Source: Pleurotus ostreatus/Saccharomyces cerevisiae fusant
Taxonomy: Eukaryota; Opisthokonta
Assembly: GCA_024196135.1 (NCBI GenBank)
Contig: JAMQCK010000045.1
Span: 1-64,000 of the forward strand
Direction of reading: 5' to 3'
DNA length: 64,000 nucleotides
Every line of letters starts with the position of its first letter. Position 1 is the first letter of the stretch. Under the pieces are notes generated by a model that worked only from the letters and a program-made list of their open reading frames with translations, had not been told where the DNA came from and searched no databases. A program made the position numbers and the translations under genes. Positions 33,612-43,784 of the stretch are shown here, one piece after another.

Positions 33612-36600
33612 ATGTCCTGTCCGGCGTCTCGCCTGAGGTGCGTAGAGCTATATGTCCAAAGACTCACCTAGAACTAAATCGCCGCCGTCAGTATCCACTG
33701 CTCGACAGGCACCCCCCACGACGGCATCACTAAGGAGCTTTTTGAGCGCACACGTGCGTCGTCCCCAGCGCCTTCCTCCATCTCATTCGAGTCGACCAAT
33801 GATCCCCTGACACATACACCCGTATTCGCCACCCCTTCTGTGTGGCCGACCAACCCGCGTAGCTGCCTTCACCTCGTCGAGCAGCAGCTCTCGGACGCAG
33901 AATGCAGCATGCGCCGCCTCGCCCGTGCGCTGCTCGACGCGCAAGCCTCGATCCTCGAGGCCGACGAGAGCGTGGCGACCGCGCGGCAGCAGGCGGCTCA
34001 GGCGACCACGTGGATGCGCGACGCCGAGACGCGCGCTAGGCTCGCGCAGAATTACGCAGCCTCGGAGAGCGCGCGGGCGGAGGACGCTGACAAGCGTGCG
34101 GAGCGGGCGGAGGGGGAGCTATGGTCGGCGGAGCAGCGGGCGGAGGCAGCTCTCGAGATGGCTCGGCAGGCGGATGAGAGGGCATCGCGTGCGGAGAAGC
34201 GCGCTGCGACGGCCGTCTCTGTTGCACGGGAGGCGTCTGGTCGGGCCACTACCGCGTCGGCGCAGGTCAAGGACGCCGAAGCTCGCGCGCGCTCAGCGGA
34301 TGCTCGTATTCGACACGCAGAGTCGCGCGCCGAAGACGCCGAGAAGGACGCTACAAGCGCGCGGAGTCGCCTAAGGGAGGCTGAAGACCGCCTACGAGCG
34401 ACAGAGGCCCGCGCGCATGCGGCCGAGGAGCGTACCCGAGAGGTCGAAGCTCTCGCAGCCGAGCTCGAAGATAAAGCTGCGCATCGTTTGAACGAGGACA
34501 ACACTCTCTTGGGCTCAGCATTCTCGACGAGCGCGACTCTCCCTCGCGCTGCGGAAGACCGCGCTGGAAGCGACCCTGCTCATCTTTCTGATGAAGACTC
34601 GGCGCTCACCGCCGCTGAGGCACGGGCGACGTATGCCGAATCGCAGGCGAAGAGCTACGCGGCCGCCATCAGGAAGCTCGAAGATCGTCTCGTCGTCGCC
34701 GAGACCCGGCTCGCGAAGGCAGAACAGCGTGCGCTGGCGGCAGAGAGACGCGACGCCGAGTCCTACGAGCAGCTGCAGGCGACGAAGAGATGCGCAGAGC
34801 TAGCCGAGAAGGGTCTGCAGGATGCACTGAAGCGTGCTCAGATCGCCGAGGCACGCGCCACTGAAGCGACCGCTCGGGAGCAGCGCATCAAGGTCGACGA
34901 GCGCCGTATGGGAGAGCTGCAGCAGCGCGCGGGTGACCTAGCGCAGAGGGCGGAGGGCGCGGAGCTCCAGGTGCGGACCCTCGAGACGCAGGTGAAGGCG
35001 TTGAAGGAGCAGCTCGCTTCGCTGACCGCGCAGAACGAAGCGCTGGAAGGACGGAGCCAGCCGCAGAGTCAGGCGAATGGGTAAGTCCTCTCGTCAAAGC
35101 CTAGTGCTCAGCTCTAACGCACTCTTCGCAGACCGCGAGCGCCGCATCAATGGGGGCATGGTTCGACGCGCCCGCTGCCTCGACCAGCGAGTATGGCACC
35201 TCCCAATTGGGGCAGTCCTCGTCCGGCACCATACCATCACCGCTACGCCGGCCCTGCCCCTCCTCCTTTCGTCGCTCAACATATCGGAGCGCTGTTTGGA
35301 CGACCGCAGGAGGGGGGCGGAAGCAGGGGAGGTGCCGGTAGGGGCACACCACGAGGTAGAGGGAGTCCAGTGCCGACGGGACGCGGGCATCGCTAAGCGT
35401 AGTATATTGATTCGAGCACTTCATGATCTCGCACCATGTCCACCTTTGCTACTACTCAACCCGTTCGCAGAAGCAGTTCAGCGCGCTCTGTCTTTCATTT
35501 TCACCGCCTGATACATCTCCTGCTGTCGACTCGAACCTCCATTGCACCCTTCTGTATCTCCCCGCAGCCTTCTCTTTCACGCCGCCCTACCTCAAAACAT
35601 CCCCGCTAGCCAATCCCTAACGCGCGACTCCGACGTCTCGGCTGCTCATAAGGTTAGGATCTGCTTCAAGAATACACGAAGACACCCACGAGGATCATCC
35701 GCGGCGGTACGGTTCAGGGCGACCACATGGACACCACGCACCATCCGCTCCTCGGCCCTCGACCTCCTGAACGCCATATAAGCCTCCGCCGTCTCCTTCG
35801 TCGTCTGCAAATTCGCATCGCGCAGGTTTGGAAGCAGGGGCCGCGCGTCGTCGTGCACGAGCAGCATCTCCAAGACCGCGAGCGGTGGAGGGTAAGCGAA
35901 GGATAGCCCTTCGAGACCGGTCATGCGCGCGAAGCACCGCTTGAGGTCCTGTGAGCTTTGGCTATCCCTCATGATGTCGCGCCCTAAGAGCTCGAGATGA
36001 TGGAGATTGGTTGCGACAGGCGCTACGCGCTCGAGATACTGAAGCAGAGTGCGCGGCGTCTTCTTGTTGGGTCCGCCAAGTGATAGTTCGACAATCCCCG
36101 GGGCCTGTATATGGTCGAGCAGAGTGCATGTCTTGTACACAAATCGCAACCGCTTGAGTTGGCGGAGCTCGATCGGCATCATATCCGGCGCGTCATTCCT
36201 CAAGAAGCCGTTAAACACGCTGACCTGCAGGTCCTCCAGGGTGTTTGCGGATTCAAGCAGTACAGATCTGATGTTGGGAAGGAGAGCAGACTGGACGTGT
36301 ATACGCAGAAATGTGAGCGCGGATGCAGGTGCGAGCGAGCGGGCGGAGAACATCGACGGCATCCGGAGGCGCAACTCGCGGAGCTGAGGCGCGCTACTCA
36401 GGAATTCCAGCGGAACTTCCACGTCTTTGAGTAGATGGAGCTCCATCCGCCGAAGGAGCGGGACGTCGACAGGTTCGATACTATTGAAGTCATCCCAATC
36501 ACCCGCCAGGCGGGCTGACTCCCATCGGAACGCGTGCGGGCGCAGGAGGTGCAAGAACGGCTGTAGCACGCCGTCTGCCGAGCGCGAATCGAGTGTTAGA

Positions 36601-36940
36601 GGCAGATTGCCGGACAATGGAAGGAAGCGGTGCACGTATGACTCCAAAAACATCTTCGCCCGAGGGACTGTGAGCCGCGTCCACAGATGGGGAGTCCCGT
36701 AAGCCGCCGCGCGCCAAGACGGGCAGACACGGACGATATTAATTTCGAGCCTGAACAGAACATCGAGAGCGTTGTTGTCCCTGACGAGGGCATCCCGGTA
36801 GTAGAGGAATACTTCCGAGAGAAGCTCAGATGGCAGGCGGTGCACGGGCGTAACGAGTAAGGTATGCAGATCGAGCTGAGTAGCAACGCGACGGTGGAGG
36901 TCGAGGAGAGACGTTTCATCCATATCGCTTCCCCCGCGCT
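32310..36940. repeat. IR1a, right arm of large inverted duplication
   Basis: Reverse-complement partner of 1,988-6,420. Includes the second coiled-coil/RGG gene and the 3' four fifths of the F-box gene at 35,646-37,190. The homology ends inside that F-box gene near 36,940, at the codons for AHKRGGSD. Confidence 0.88.
33612..35396 (+). CDS. alanine-rich coiled-coil protein with RGG/proline tail, copy 2
   Basis: Exons 33612-33637, 33692-35080 and 35132-35396, giving 559 residues. The protein is a close paralog of the minus-strand gene at 3,549-5,330, with one extra histidine in the tail. The leader (about residues 1-60) is more diverged than the coils: copy 2 has PHDGITKELFERTRASSP where copy 1 has a PSDGRTEEIFDPARAPSP-like stretch. 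Two coiled-coil blocks (about 65-270 and 320-465) are separated by an acidic, Ser-rich linker containing SDEDSAL. The last exon encodes the Pro/Gly/Arg tail ending PTGRGHR. Both copies keep frame and splice sites despite scattered substitutions, which suggests both are functional. It is convergent with the F-box gene at 35,646. Function unknown. Confidence 0.8.
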
Positions 36941-37190
36941 TGTGAGCAGAGAGCACTAACGAGCGGACTGCGGCGAATACAGTACGGCGTTTGGCCGGAG
37001 GAGTGGCGACGGATGGCTGTAGTTTCGACAGGCGCTTTTCGATTCGCCCAAGCTCCTCCTCTAGCAGTCCAGAGAGTTGGTTGATTTCGGCGAGTGTCTC
37101 CTCAGGTAGAGAGCGTCCACTCCGAATCATGACCTCAGTGGCGACAGCCTCAGCCCGCTCCAGAACATCATGGGCGTTGGGAGGGGGCAT
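35646..37190 (-). CDS. F-box protein with LRR-like C-terminal part, full-length copy
   Basis: A single coding exon of 514 residues starting MPPPNAHDVLERAEAVATEV. This start is chosen because the neighbouring paralog begins MPPNATQVLQTATDALREAQ at the same alignment point. A GTAAGC...CTGAT...CGCAG intron (37,234-37,192) ends just before the ATG, indicating a spliced 5' leader; the open frame itself extends to 37,334. An N-terminal helical region is followed by the F-box at about residues 115-155 (PVHRLPSELLSEVFLYY) and a long leucine-rich region with recurring L-x-x-L-x-L spacing, as in fungal F-box/LRR receptors. It is the likely parent or sister of the truncated copy at 1,913-3,274. The neighbour at 37,503 is in the same orientation and about 310 bp upstream. 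Predicted role: SCF substrate receptor; the target is unknown. Confidence 0.82.
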   Translation of the reverse strand: MPPPNAHDVLERAEAVATEVMIRSGRSLPEETLAEINQLSGLLEEELGRIEKRLSKLQPSVATPPAKRRTVFAAVRSLVLSAHKRGGSDMDETSLLDLHRRVATQLDLHTLLVTPVHRLPSELLSEVFLYYRDALVRDNNALDVLFRLEINIVRVCPSWRAAAYGTPHLWTRLTVPRAKMFLESYVHRFLPLSGNLPLTLDSRSADGVLQPFLHLLRPHAFRWESARLAGDWDDFNSIEPVDVPLLRRMELHLLKDVEVPLEFLSSAPQLRELRLRMPSMFSARSLAPASALTFLRIHVQSALLPNIRSVLLESANTLEDLQVSVFNGFLRNDAPDMMPIELRQLKRLRFVYKTCTLLDHIQAPGIVELSLGGPNKKTPRTLLQYLERVAPVATNLHHLELLGRDIMRDSQSSQDLKRCFARMTGLEGLSFAYPPPLAVLEMLLVHDDARPLLPNLRDANLQTTKETAEAYMAFRRSRAEERMVRGVHVVALNRTAADDPRGCLRVFLKQILTL

Positions 37191-37502
37191 TCTGCGAGAT
37201 TTATCAGCGCGATAATGATATCTAATCAGCTTACCGACTCTGTAATCAAGGTTTGGGTCGAAAGGCAATCTGGGAGGAAGCAAGGAGCGGGTGGCCGCAT
37301 ACGGGTCAAACGCGGCAAGAGCACGAGGCGTCACATACCGTCACGGTCCTCGTGGCGGACGACGCTGCGACCCTTGCGACCGTCGTTCATCTTGCGCACC
37401 ACGACTGATTCTTTTTCCTAGACGTAGCATGAAAATTTTGTGTTCAAATATACAAAGGGCAAGTACAGAATATAAGATAACGGTCACTGCTTCGAGCTTG
37501 GA

Positions 37503-38945
37503 TCAGAGTTGGCTAGCCAGCCTCTCATGTAAATAGTCCCTCAGAAGGGCAACTACAACCTTAACATATAGTCCACGGTCCCCCGCGTCGAATGGCTCGA
37601 AAAAGTAATCGGGTACCCTTGAACCACAGAACCTCAGCTCCTCCAAACCCGCCGCGTGCAGCATGCCGACGCTCCGCGCTAGGTGAGCCAACTGCTCCAA
37701 ATCGTCCAAGCCGTCCATCCACACATCAAGGTACTTGATCGTCTCCCGGGCTGACGGCACGCGGACTATGAATTGTTGCAAAAGTTCAGGCTTCTTATCC
37801 GGCGCCTGAGCGTCGTGGAGAGTGAGCCGCTCGAGCGCCGGTGGGATGATGTACGCGAGGAGCGGGCCCGCCTCGCCCGCCAGCCGCAGATCTTTCAACA
37901 AGCGGAACTCGTAGACCACGACCGCGTCGCTGCTCGGGAGATTCTTGCCAACGCTATACTCGAAGATCTCCAGGTTGCGCGCACACACATACAGAGGCGC
38001 CAAAATCGCCGCCGCCGGGTACATCGCGACGTGGACCACGAGCTCCGTGAGCGCGGAGAAGGGCGGGAAAGATATCAGCGGACTCTTGCACTGGACCTTC
38101 AGATGCAGCCTCCGCAGATACGGCGCGTCCTGGAAGAAGCGCAGCGCGACGGACTTGGTCTTGTGGTCCTCGAGGACGACGATGGATGCCTGCTGGAGCG
38201 CGGGCGCGCTCACGGGATCGAGCTGAGACAGCGCGCTCGTGGTCGCCTTGAACGCGACGGAGTGCCACCTGGCCGCATGCGGGCGGAGGACGTCGAGGAA
38301 CGGCACCAAGCTCTCGAGATCTCGACCAGAGGACCACTGCAGCGGATACCCGCCGGAGAGCGGGAGGAAGTGGCTCGTATACGGCTCGACGTGGTCGCTC
38401 GCCGGCGCAGATATATAGGCCCACAGCCGCGGCGTGATGCGCGCAACGAAGCGCCAGTGCGCGCAAACATGGGTAAGGACGAGCATGCCGGCGACGACGT
38501 CCTCGCACGACGCGCGGTCCTCGACGAAGGACTCAAGGATCCACTCGAAGACCTCTTTGAGGAGATCGACCGGGAGACGACGCACGGGCACGAGGACGCC
38601 GCGATGCAGAGGTATCTGCGCCGCTATCCAGTGGCGGAGGTCGAGTAAGCCATTCAGTGTCTTCCCGGGGTCGACTTCGAGCTTCAGTCCCGCCAGCGCC
38701 GAATGGAAGGCACGGTACACGAGTCCCCTTTGTTCTCGTGCGGAGCAGAGTTCTTGTTGGTCGTAAATCGCATCGTCCACGCGCGCGAGCTCGAGCTCCA
38801 AGGAGGATGTCTGCCGTCGTATGGCGAGTACCCCGTCTTCATCCGGGAAGAAGCCGCTGCGCAGGACTTCCAGATTCGCGATGGCCTGAGCTTCACGTAG
38901 CGCATCTGTGGCGGTTTGAAGGACTTGAGTGGCGTTCGGTGGCAT
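37503..38945 (-). CDS. F-box protein with LRR-like C-terminal part, diverged paralog
   Basis: A single-exon gene of 480 residues starting MPPNATQVLQ. Residues 1-70 form a predicted helical leader like that of the 35,646 gene. The F-box lies at about 119-160 (PVRRLPVDLLKEVFEWIL), followed by WRFVARITPRLWAYI, which matches the conserved post-F-box WRxxAxxTPxLW pattern of basidiomycete F-box proteins. The C-terminal 300 residues are leucine-rich (for example LEIFEYSVG and LERLTLHDAQ), compatible with solenoid repeats. It shares family membership and orientation with the 35,646 gene but lies outside IR1 and has no copy at the left end. So the IR1 duplication took in only one member of this pair. 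Confidence 0.85.
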   Translation of the reverse strand: MPPNATQVLQTATDALREAQAIANLEVLRSGFFPDEDGVLAIRRQTSSLELELARVDDAIYDQQELCSAREQRGLVYRAFHSALAGLKLEVDPGKTLNGLLDLRHWIAAQIPLHRGVLVPVRRLPVDLLKEVFEWILESFVEDRASCEDVVAGMLVLTHVCAHWRFVARITPRLWAYISAPASDHVEPYTSHFLPLSGGYPLQWSSGRDLESLVPFLDVLRPHAARWHSVAFKATTSALSQLDPVSAPALQQASIVVLEDHKTKSVALRFFQDAPYLRRLHLKVQCKSPLISFPPFSALTELVVHVAMYPAAAILAPLYVCARNLEIFEYSVGKNLPSSDAVVVYEFRLLKDLRLAGEAGPLLAYIIPPALERLTLHDAQAPDKKPELLQQFIVRVPSARETIKYLDVWMDGLDDLEQLAHLARSVGMLHAAGLEELRFCGSRVPDYFFEPFDAGDRGLYVKVVVALLRDYLHERLASQL

Positions 38946-39559
38946 GGAGGTCAGAAAATGCGCCCGAAAACAAGGCGAGGAACACAGTGCGAGAGTGAGA
39001 GCGAGAGCGCGCCACCAAAGATGCCCAAGGATGCTTTATACCAGATGAGAGCGGTAGTGGTGCAAGAAGGCGAGCGTACCACAGGCTGTATAGAGGAAGC
39101 CCCTATCCATTCCCTTTGTTCTCTTGACAAAGGTCAGCGCGGGTCTGGGCGCCCGCTTGCGAGGACTGCATCGAATGATCGACATCAAGAGGCGCAAAGG
39201 AAGCACAGTATTTTCCCCTGGTCTGAGCAGCGGACGTTCAGGACGAGCCGCAAGGGCGTCGGGTCCACCCACGTCTTCATCCGACGCGCTTGCGGTACTG
39301 CGAGAATCTTGTCATGCACGACCCTATACCATGCATAAGATACGGCCGATAATCAATGTTCTGTACGTGCATGACGCCAGCGTCCTTACCGTCAAGGACA
39401 TCGCGGAAAACCCCGCTCGCAGCGCGTAAACACGTCAAATACGGAGTTATTGACGTTAGTAGGACCTGATAATTCGCGGTCAGCGGCGACGGCATGCAGG
39501 AAGAATAGACGTACTCACCAGCGATATTTCCACGGCCAGATAAGGGAATATGAAAGACG

Positions 39560-39745
39560 ACATGAGGGCGAAGACGTAGGAACATGGATGGGAAGCCGTA
39601 GGAAAATGAAGTGGAAGCCATCGGGAATACGAAGTCGAAGACGTACGAGAAATGAAGTCGAAGCCGGGGGATATGAAGTCGAAGACGTAGGAATATGAAG
39701 TCGAAGACGTAGGAATACGCAGTCGAAGACGTAGGACCCACGTAA
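39560..39745. repeat. minisatellite, ATATGAAGTCGAAGACGTAG-like unit
   Basis: About seven to eight copies of a 21-24 bp unit. The last three copies are nearly perfect and earlier ones are progressively diverged. It is purine-biased on the plus strand. Confidence 0.72.
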
Positions 39746-40139
39746 AAGGCGATTATCGCGCCCAATCTTCTCTTGCACGCTTGATCTTCCGCGCTCGCCG
39801 CCGGGGTTCGATCGTCCGTGCAGGACTTCATTAGTCGGCCGTCTTCCCCGCTTCGGACCTCGAAGTACAAGACAATGTGACCCAGGAGATGAACTCATTG
39901 TCCTTGTCCTTGCGGAACGGCACGACGAGCCGATAAGAGATGAAGTACCCGTGCGGTCGCCGTGACGGCAGCGGGCTAGAGCGCTTGAGATGAACTACGT
40001 GAAGTCAGGAGATGGGCACCTGGTTGACGAGACGCGATGTCGCCATCGCTAATAGTGCTCGCGAAGATCCGGCCAGACATCGTCGAGCTCGAGCATCGAG
40101 CGGTGAAATGCACCGTCGACGAGGAGAAGAGCATGACCC

Positions 40140-40425
40140 GCGCACGATGCATGATGGCTATGGACGCGCATACGGGAAGTAGACACCAGGCAATCTAATC
40201 GTCGCGGAGCCTAACCTACCGGGCGCCTCGAGGCCGACGAAGGGCCGGTGGGGAGGCCCCGTGATCGCATCGTCTCGCGCGGCCGTTGTACTTTGTGGGG
40301 CTCAGAATGGAAGGTTGAATACCGGCGGGTTGGATAGTTCGATGCCGGCTTGATAGTTCACTGATCGCGGCTTGATTGGGACTGGGCTACCGCGATTATC
40401 GCCTCGCTTGTCCGCTTCAAGTGGC
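40140..40425 (-). repeat. dispersed repeat R1, copy 3
   Basis: Shares ordered blocks with 32,545-32,800, including TGATGGCTATGGA, CGCGGAGCCTAAC, GCGCCTCGAGG and TTTGTGGGGC...GAATGGAA. It is more diverged than copies 1 and 2 and is not open. This copy lies outside IR1, so R1 existed or spread independently of that duplication. Confidence 0.65.
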
Positions 40426-41214
40426 TAAATTGAGGGGAACAGGTGCCGGAGCTCATCGTATAGAGTTCTCGGCGTAGTATGCAGGGGAATAACAGCGGAC
40501 TGCATGAGTACGAGAGAAGCAACGCAGCGATGATGGAAGTTCAAGTCAAGAAGTAAGACTTTGTGGCGCTTCCGGATGAACCCGGGAGCACGTGCTTCCG
40601 CGTGGCCAGCCGAAATTCGAACTTGCGGATGACTCAACTCAAACTTCCACCGTCGATTTGTTGCGCTGGCGCCCATCGTTATACCAGTACAATATCTCCT
40701 GCGACTGATCTGATATGCATACCTTGGACAGAGACTATGCTCGGACCGCTACCTTTTCGCGCACATTGCAATGAACGCTTGCGCTTCTAGCGTACGCGCT
40801 GGTGTGCTTCGTCGAGAAGGTACAAATGCACAATGCGCTTCGCTCAGTGCGCCCCTTGCTATCTTCATCCACTCTTGTGGCGCCATTTGACGCCCGCCAT
40901 ACGGTAAGCGCCGACTCTCCCCTCCCGCGGTCGACAATGGCTCGCACCTCTTCCGACCCGGCCGCTTCTTCCATCCCTCGAAAGTTCTGTCGTAACCATC
41001 CACCCCCCTTCCCTCGCTATACGCCACGACCTTCACCAAATCGTCCGTCCCCCACCCCACTTCACAGCATCTTGAGAACGTCGCGGTCCGGTGACCGCCC
41101 CTTCGCGCGAATCGTCTCTAGCTGCACATGGCTCCGGTCCATGCCAATGCCCTCGATATTTTACGGTTCGATCTCGTCTCAATAGACCTTCGAGCTTCTC
41201 TCAATGGGATCGGA

Positions 41215-41345
41215 GCCTTTTCAAGGACAACGACGTCGAAGTCATGGACGACCGCGCCGTATTCTTGGACATCGGCGCCGTATTCATGGACGACCGCGCC
41301 GTATTTGTGGGGATCAGCGCCGCATTCCTGGACATCAACGCCGAA
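41215..41345. repeat. minisatellite, GCGCCGTATTCATGGACGAC-like unit
   Basis: Five imperfect copies of a 24-bp unit that alternate GACGACC and GACATCG variants. The length is a multiple of three, so it gives repetitive open frames on both strands. Confidence 0.7.
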
Positions 41346-41489
41346 GCCCACAATGCGCAGCCCTCCATCTGCGCTATACATCCCCTCGATATGAAGCCCA
41401 TTCAGCGGTGCGTATGGCCCGGGACTTTGTGCGCGGGAAGTACTGACGAAGCGATAGGTCGCCGACTTGCCTCCTCCGGTGGTCGACCA

Positions 41490-41612
41490 GCAATCCGGCA
41501 GGCGACCAGCTTTCTGGCACGCGACCAGCACTCTGGCACACGACCAGCACTCTGGCACGCGACCAGCCCTTTGGCACGCGACCAGCTTTCCGTCACGCGA
41601 CCAGCGTCGCAC
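41490..41612. repeat. 20-bp tandem repeat, GGCACGCGACCAGCACTCT unit
   Basis: Six near-identical copies with about 20 bp period, each containing GCGACCAGC. Direct tandem copies without unique spacers. Confidence 0.75.
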
Positions 41613-41734
41613 CTCCTCATTGTCGGCTCGGCAGAATCGGCGCCCTCGAACCTAGCGGGGCTTGTCGCCGGCTAGCCTTCATCCGTGGGTTAGAGCTCCG
41701 TTCTCGGATACGAATGTCGACTCAGGGCACGCTT

Positions 41735-41825
41735 CCGCCTCTTCGCGCCCGACTCGAGTCTTCGCTCCCAATTCGAGTTTTCGCGCCCGACTCGAGTCTT
41801 CGCGCCCGACTCGGGTCGTCCGAAT
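41735..41825. repeat. 20-bp tandem repeat, TCGCGCCCGACTCGAGTCT unit
   Basis: Four copies of a 20-21 bp unit with a central CTCGAG palindrome. Confidence 0.7.
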
Positions 41826-43784
41826 ACAACTTCCTATAGCCATGGACTTCCGATACAGGCGCGCGCGCCATATGTGGTACGGAGCGCGATTCAGGGCGTC
41901 AAACGGTGAAGGCCGGACTGTCAGTTACTAGAGGAAGCGCCGGCTGCGCCCGGCGGAGACCTTGCTTGCGAGACAAGATCAGGGTTCGAACTGAGGTAGG
42001 TCAAGCGTTGTTTGTGTGTGTGTACTAGAAATCCCGTAGAATAAAGGGTCTGCAAGAGACCTTGCAAGCAAGGTGACTCATGGTGACTCGCCTCATCCCA
42101 GTCGACGAGCGGCACGATATCGACGAACCCGCCCATCGAGCAAGCCTGCACTGGCACCGTAGTCCTCGACGACTTCCTGCGCTGCTTCGTCTGTCGGTCG
42201 ACACGAATCCATGACTGTCCCGACCTCTCTATGACCCCGCTGATAGCCCTGGCTGTCTATGCCGTCGCACTCACCATCTATCGCCAGAACGGTCGGGGTT
42301 CGAATGACGACGGAAGCAGACGATTTGCGGCGGGATTCGGAAACTGCCGAGGCACCGCCGGCCTGCTCTCGACGTTCCGCGCTGCGTGCGCCGCCGTACC
42401 CGGCGGCTCGCCCTTCGCTCTTTGGACCTGTCCGATAGGTGTGTATGCTATCTCGTGTACGTGACATGGTCGATGACGAACTCTCAAGAACCGCCATAGA
42501 CCAAACCTCGCCCGAGCGATGAGGTCCCCGCAATCTCAACCATGCATCTCGATGGTTCTGTCGTATCCACTGACGCAGCCGCCGAGGTCTGCGACTGCTC
42601 CTGCGTGAACCGTCAACGAGAGAGCGATCCACTGCACCGGTATTAACATCGCGTCCGCCGGCGCCGCCAAAGTCGACAATTTACCTCCAGAACACCGCCC
42701 GCTCGCTCGCTCGTCTTCTCATCGTACTCGTACCGAAGAGCCTAAATATGCGACCAGCCCATCGCCTACTACGGCTACGCTGTCAGCGCGATAGGATCGG
42801 CCTCCCGCGCGAGATTCCTCGCCGAGGTATTCCTATCTCTCGTTTGCGGTAAGAATGGTATAGACTTGCCGCTCGTAGAGGAACGGTCGCTCTTATATAC
42901 ACTCCCCGGCGTCAGGTCGTGTGTATCCTTCGTCGACTCGGCTATCTCGTGTTCTACGAACTCGAGCAAGGCGCCGCCTTCTGGGATTCAATGGCGACAA
43001 GCAGCGTGTTTGACTCGTCACATTATACGGCAGATTCAGGCTACATCGGCATCGTGCAATCCCGCCCGGAGATGGAGGTGATGCTTGAGGAAGTGGATGC
43101 GGCGCTCGGAACCATGGCCTTGGTGAGCTCATATCCTCTTCTCTGTGGGGATCTATTTGACGACTACTCAAGCAAAATATTAAAATGGCGGTCTCCGAAG
43201 GATTCATAGACGGAATGTGTGAGGGATACCTGCGCGATGCGAGCTTGATTCCACTGGATCGGTCTGCGACGTCTCCTGTTCATACACATGTCGCATGTCA
43301 CGTAGCTTTACTGCTAGAAATGTGTCCTGATGAGAAGCTGCCCTTGAGGCACTCGCTGAGTGCTCGTCCGTCGCCTGCAATTGCTCAATGCTGGCGCCAC
43401 ATGAAAACGGCGAATGCCGAACGACGCCACAAATAATATTTTGCGCCAGGACAGTGGCGCTTCTCGCTCTTGACCCTCATCATGAGTTACACCGACGCCT
43501 ATGTTTGCTTATTGGAAATCCTCAGTTCTGCTTTCCTACTGTGGCGTTTTCATCCTACAACGGCAAATATCCAGGCTCAGGGCGAGCGCACCGGCGTCTG
43601 GAATTTTGCGACTTTCCCATCGCTTCTATGTTCTGGGCCGAGAAGCTTTCGTTGAACTATCGATTGCTCATTGCTTCCTATCTGGGACTGGTATGCGCCT
43701 GTTCATCGATGATGAGACTTTGTTTGTACAAAGTCGATGCCGATCGACGGTTGGGCAGGTCTATCTCTCGCACGACCTGCGACC

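Larger units (their letters stand above)
38946..43784. other. repeat-rich intergenic region
   Basis: Almost 5 kb without a convincing gene. It holds four minisatellites and the third copy of dispersed repeat R1, listed separately. A frame at 42,991-43,209 (starting MATSSVFDSSHY) with a possible GTGAGC donor at 43,122 might be a small gene or exon but has no recognisable partner. Confidence 0.5.

Noticed and set aside
37773..38648. 291-codon plus-strand frame
   Set aside because: Antisense shadow of the F-box gene at 37,503-38,945; its Arg/Glu bias follows from the codon usage of that gene.
41490..41612. CRISPR-like short direct repeats
   Set aside because: The units are contiguous with no unique spacers, the organism is eukaryotic and no cas genes are present; it is a minisatellite.
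41985..42310. tRNA-like GGTTCGAA strings near 41,992 and 42,295
   Set aside because: The strings are not followed by the CC of a B box, and no acceptor stem or A box could be folded around them.
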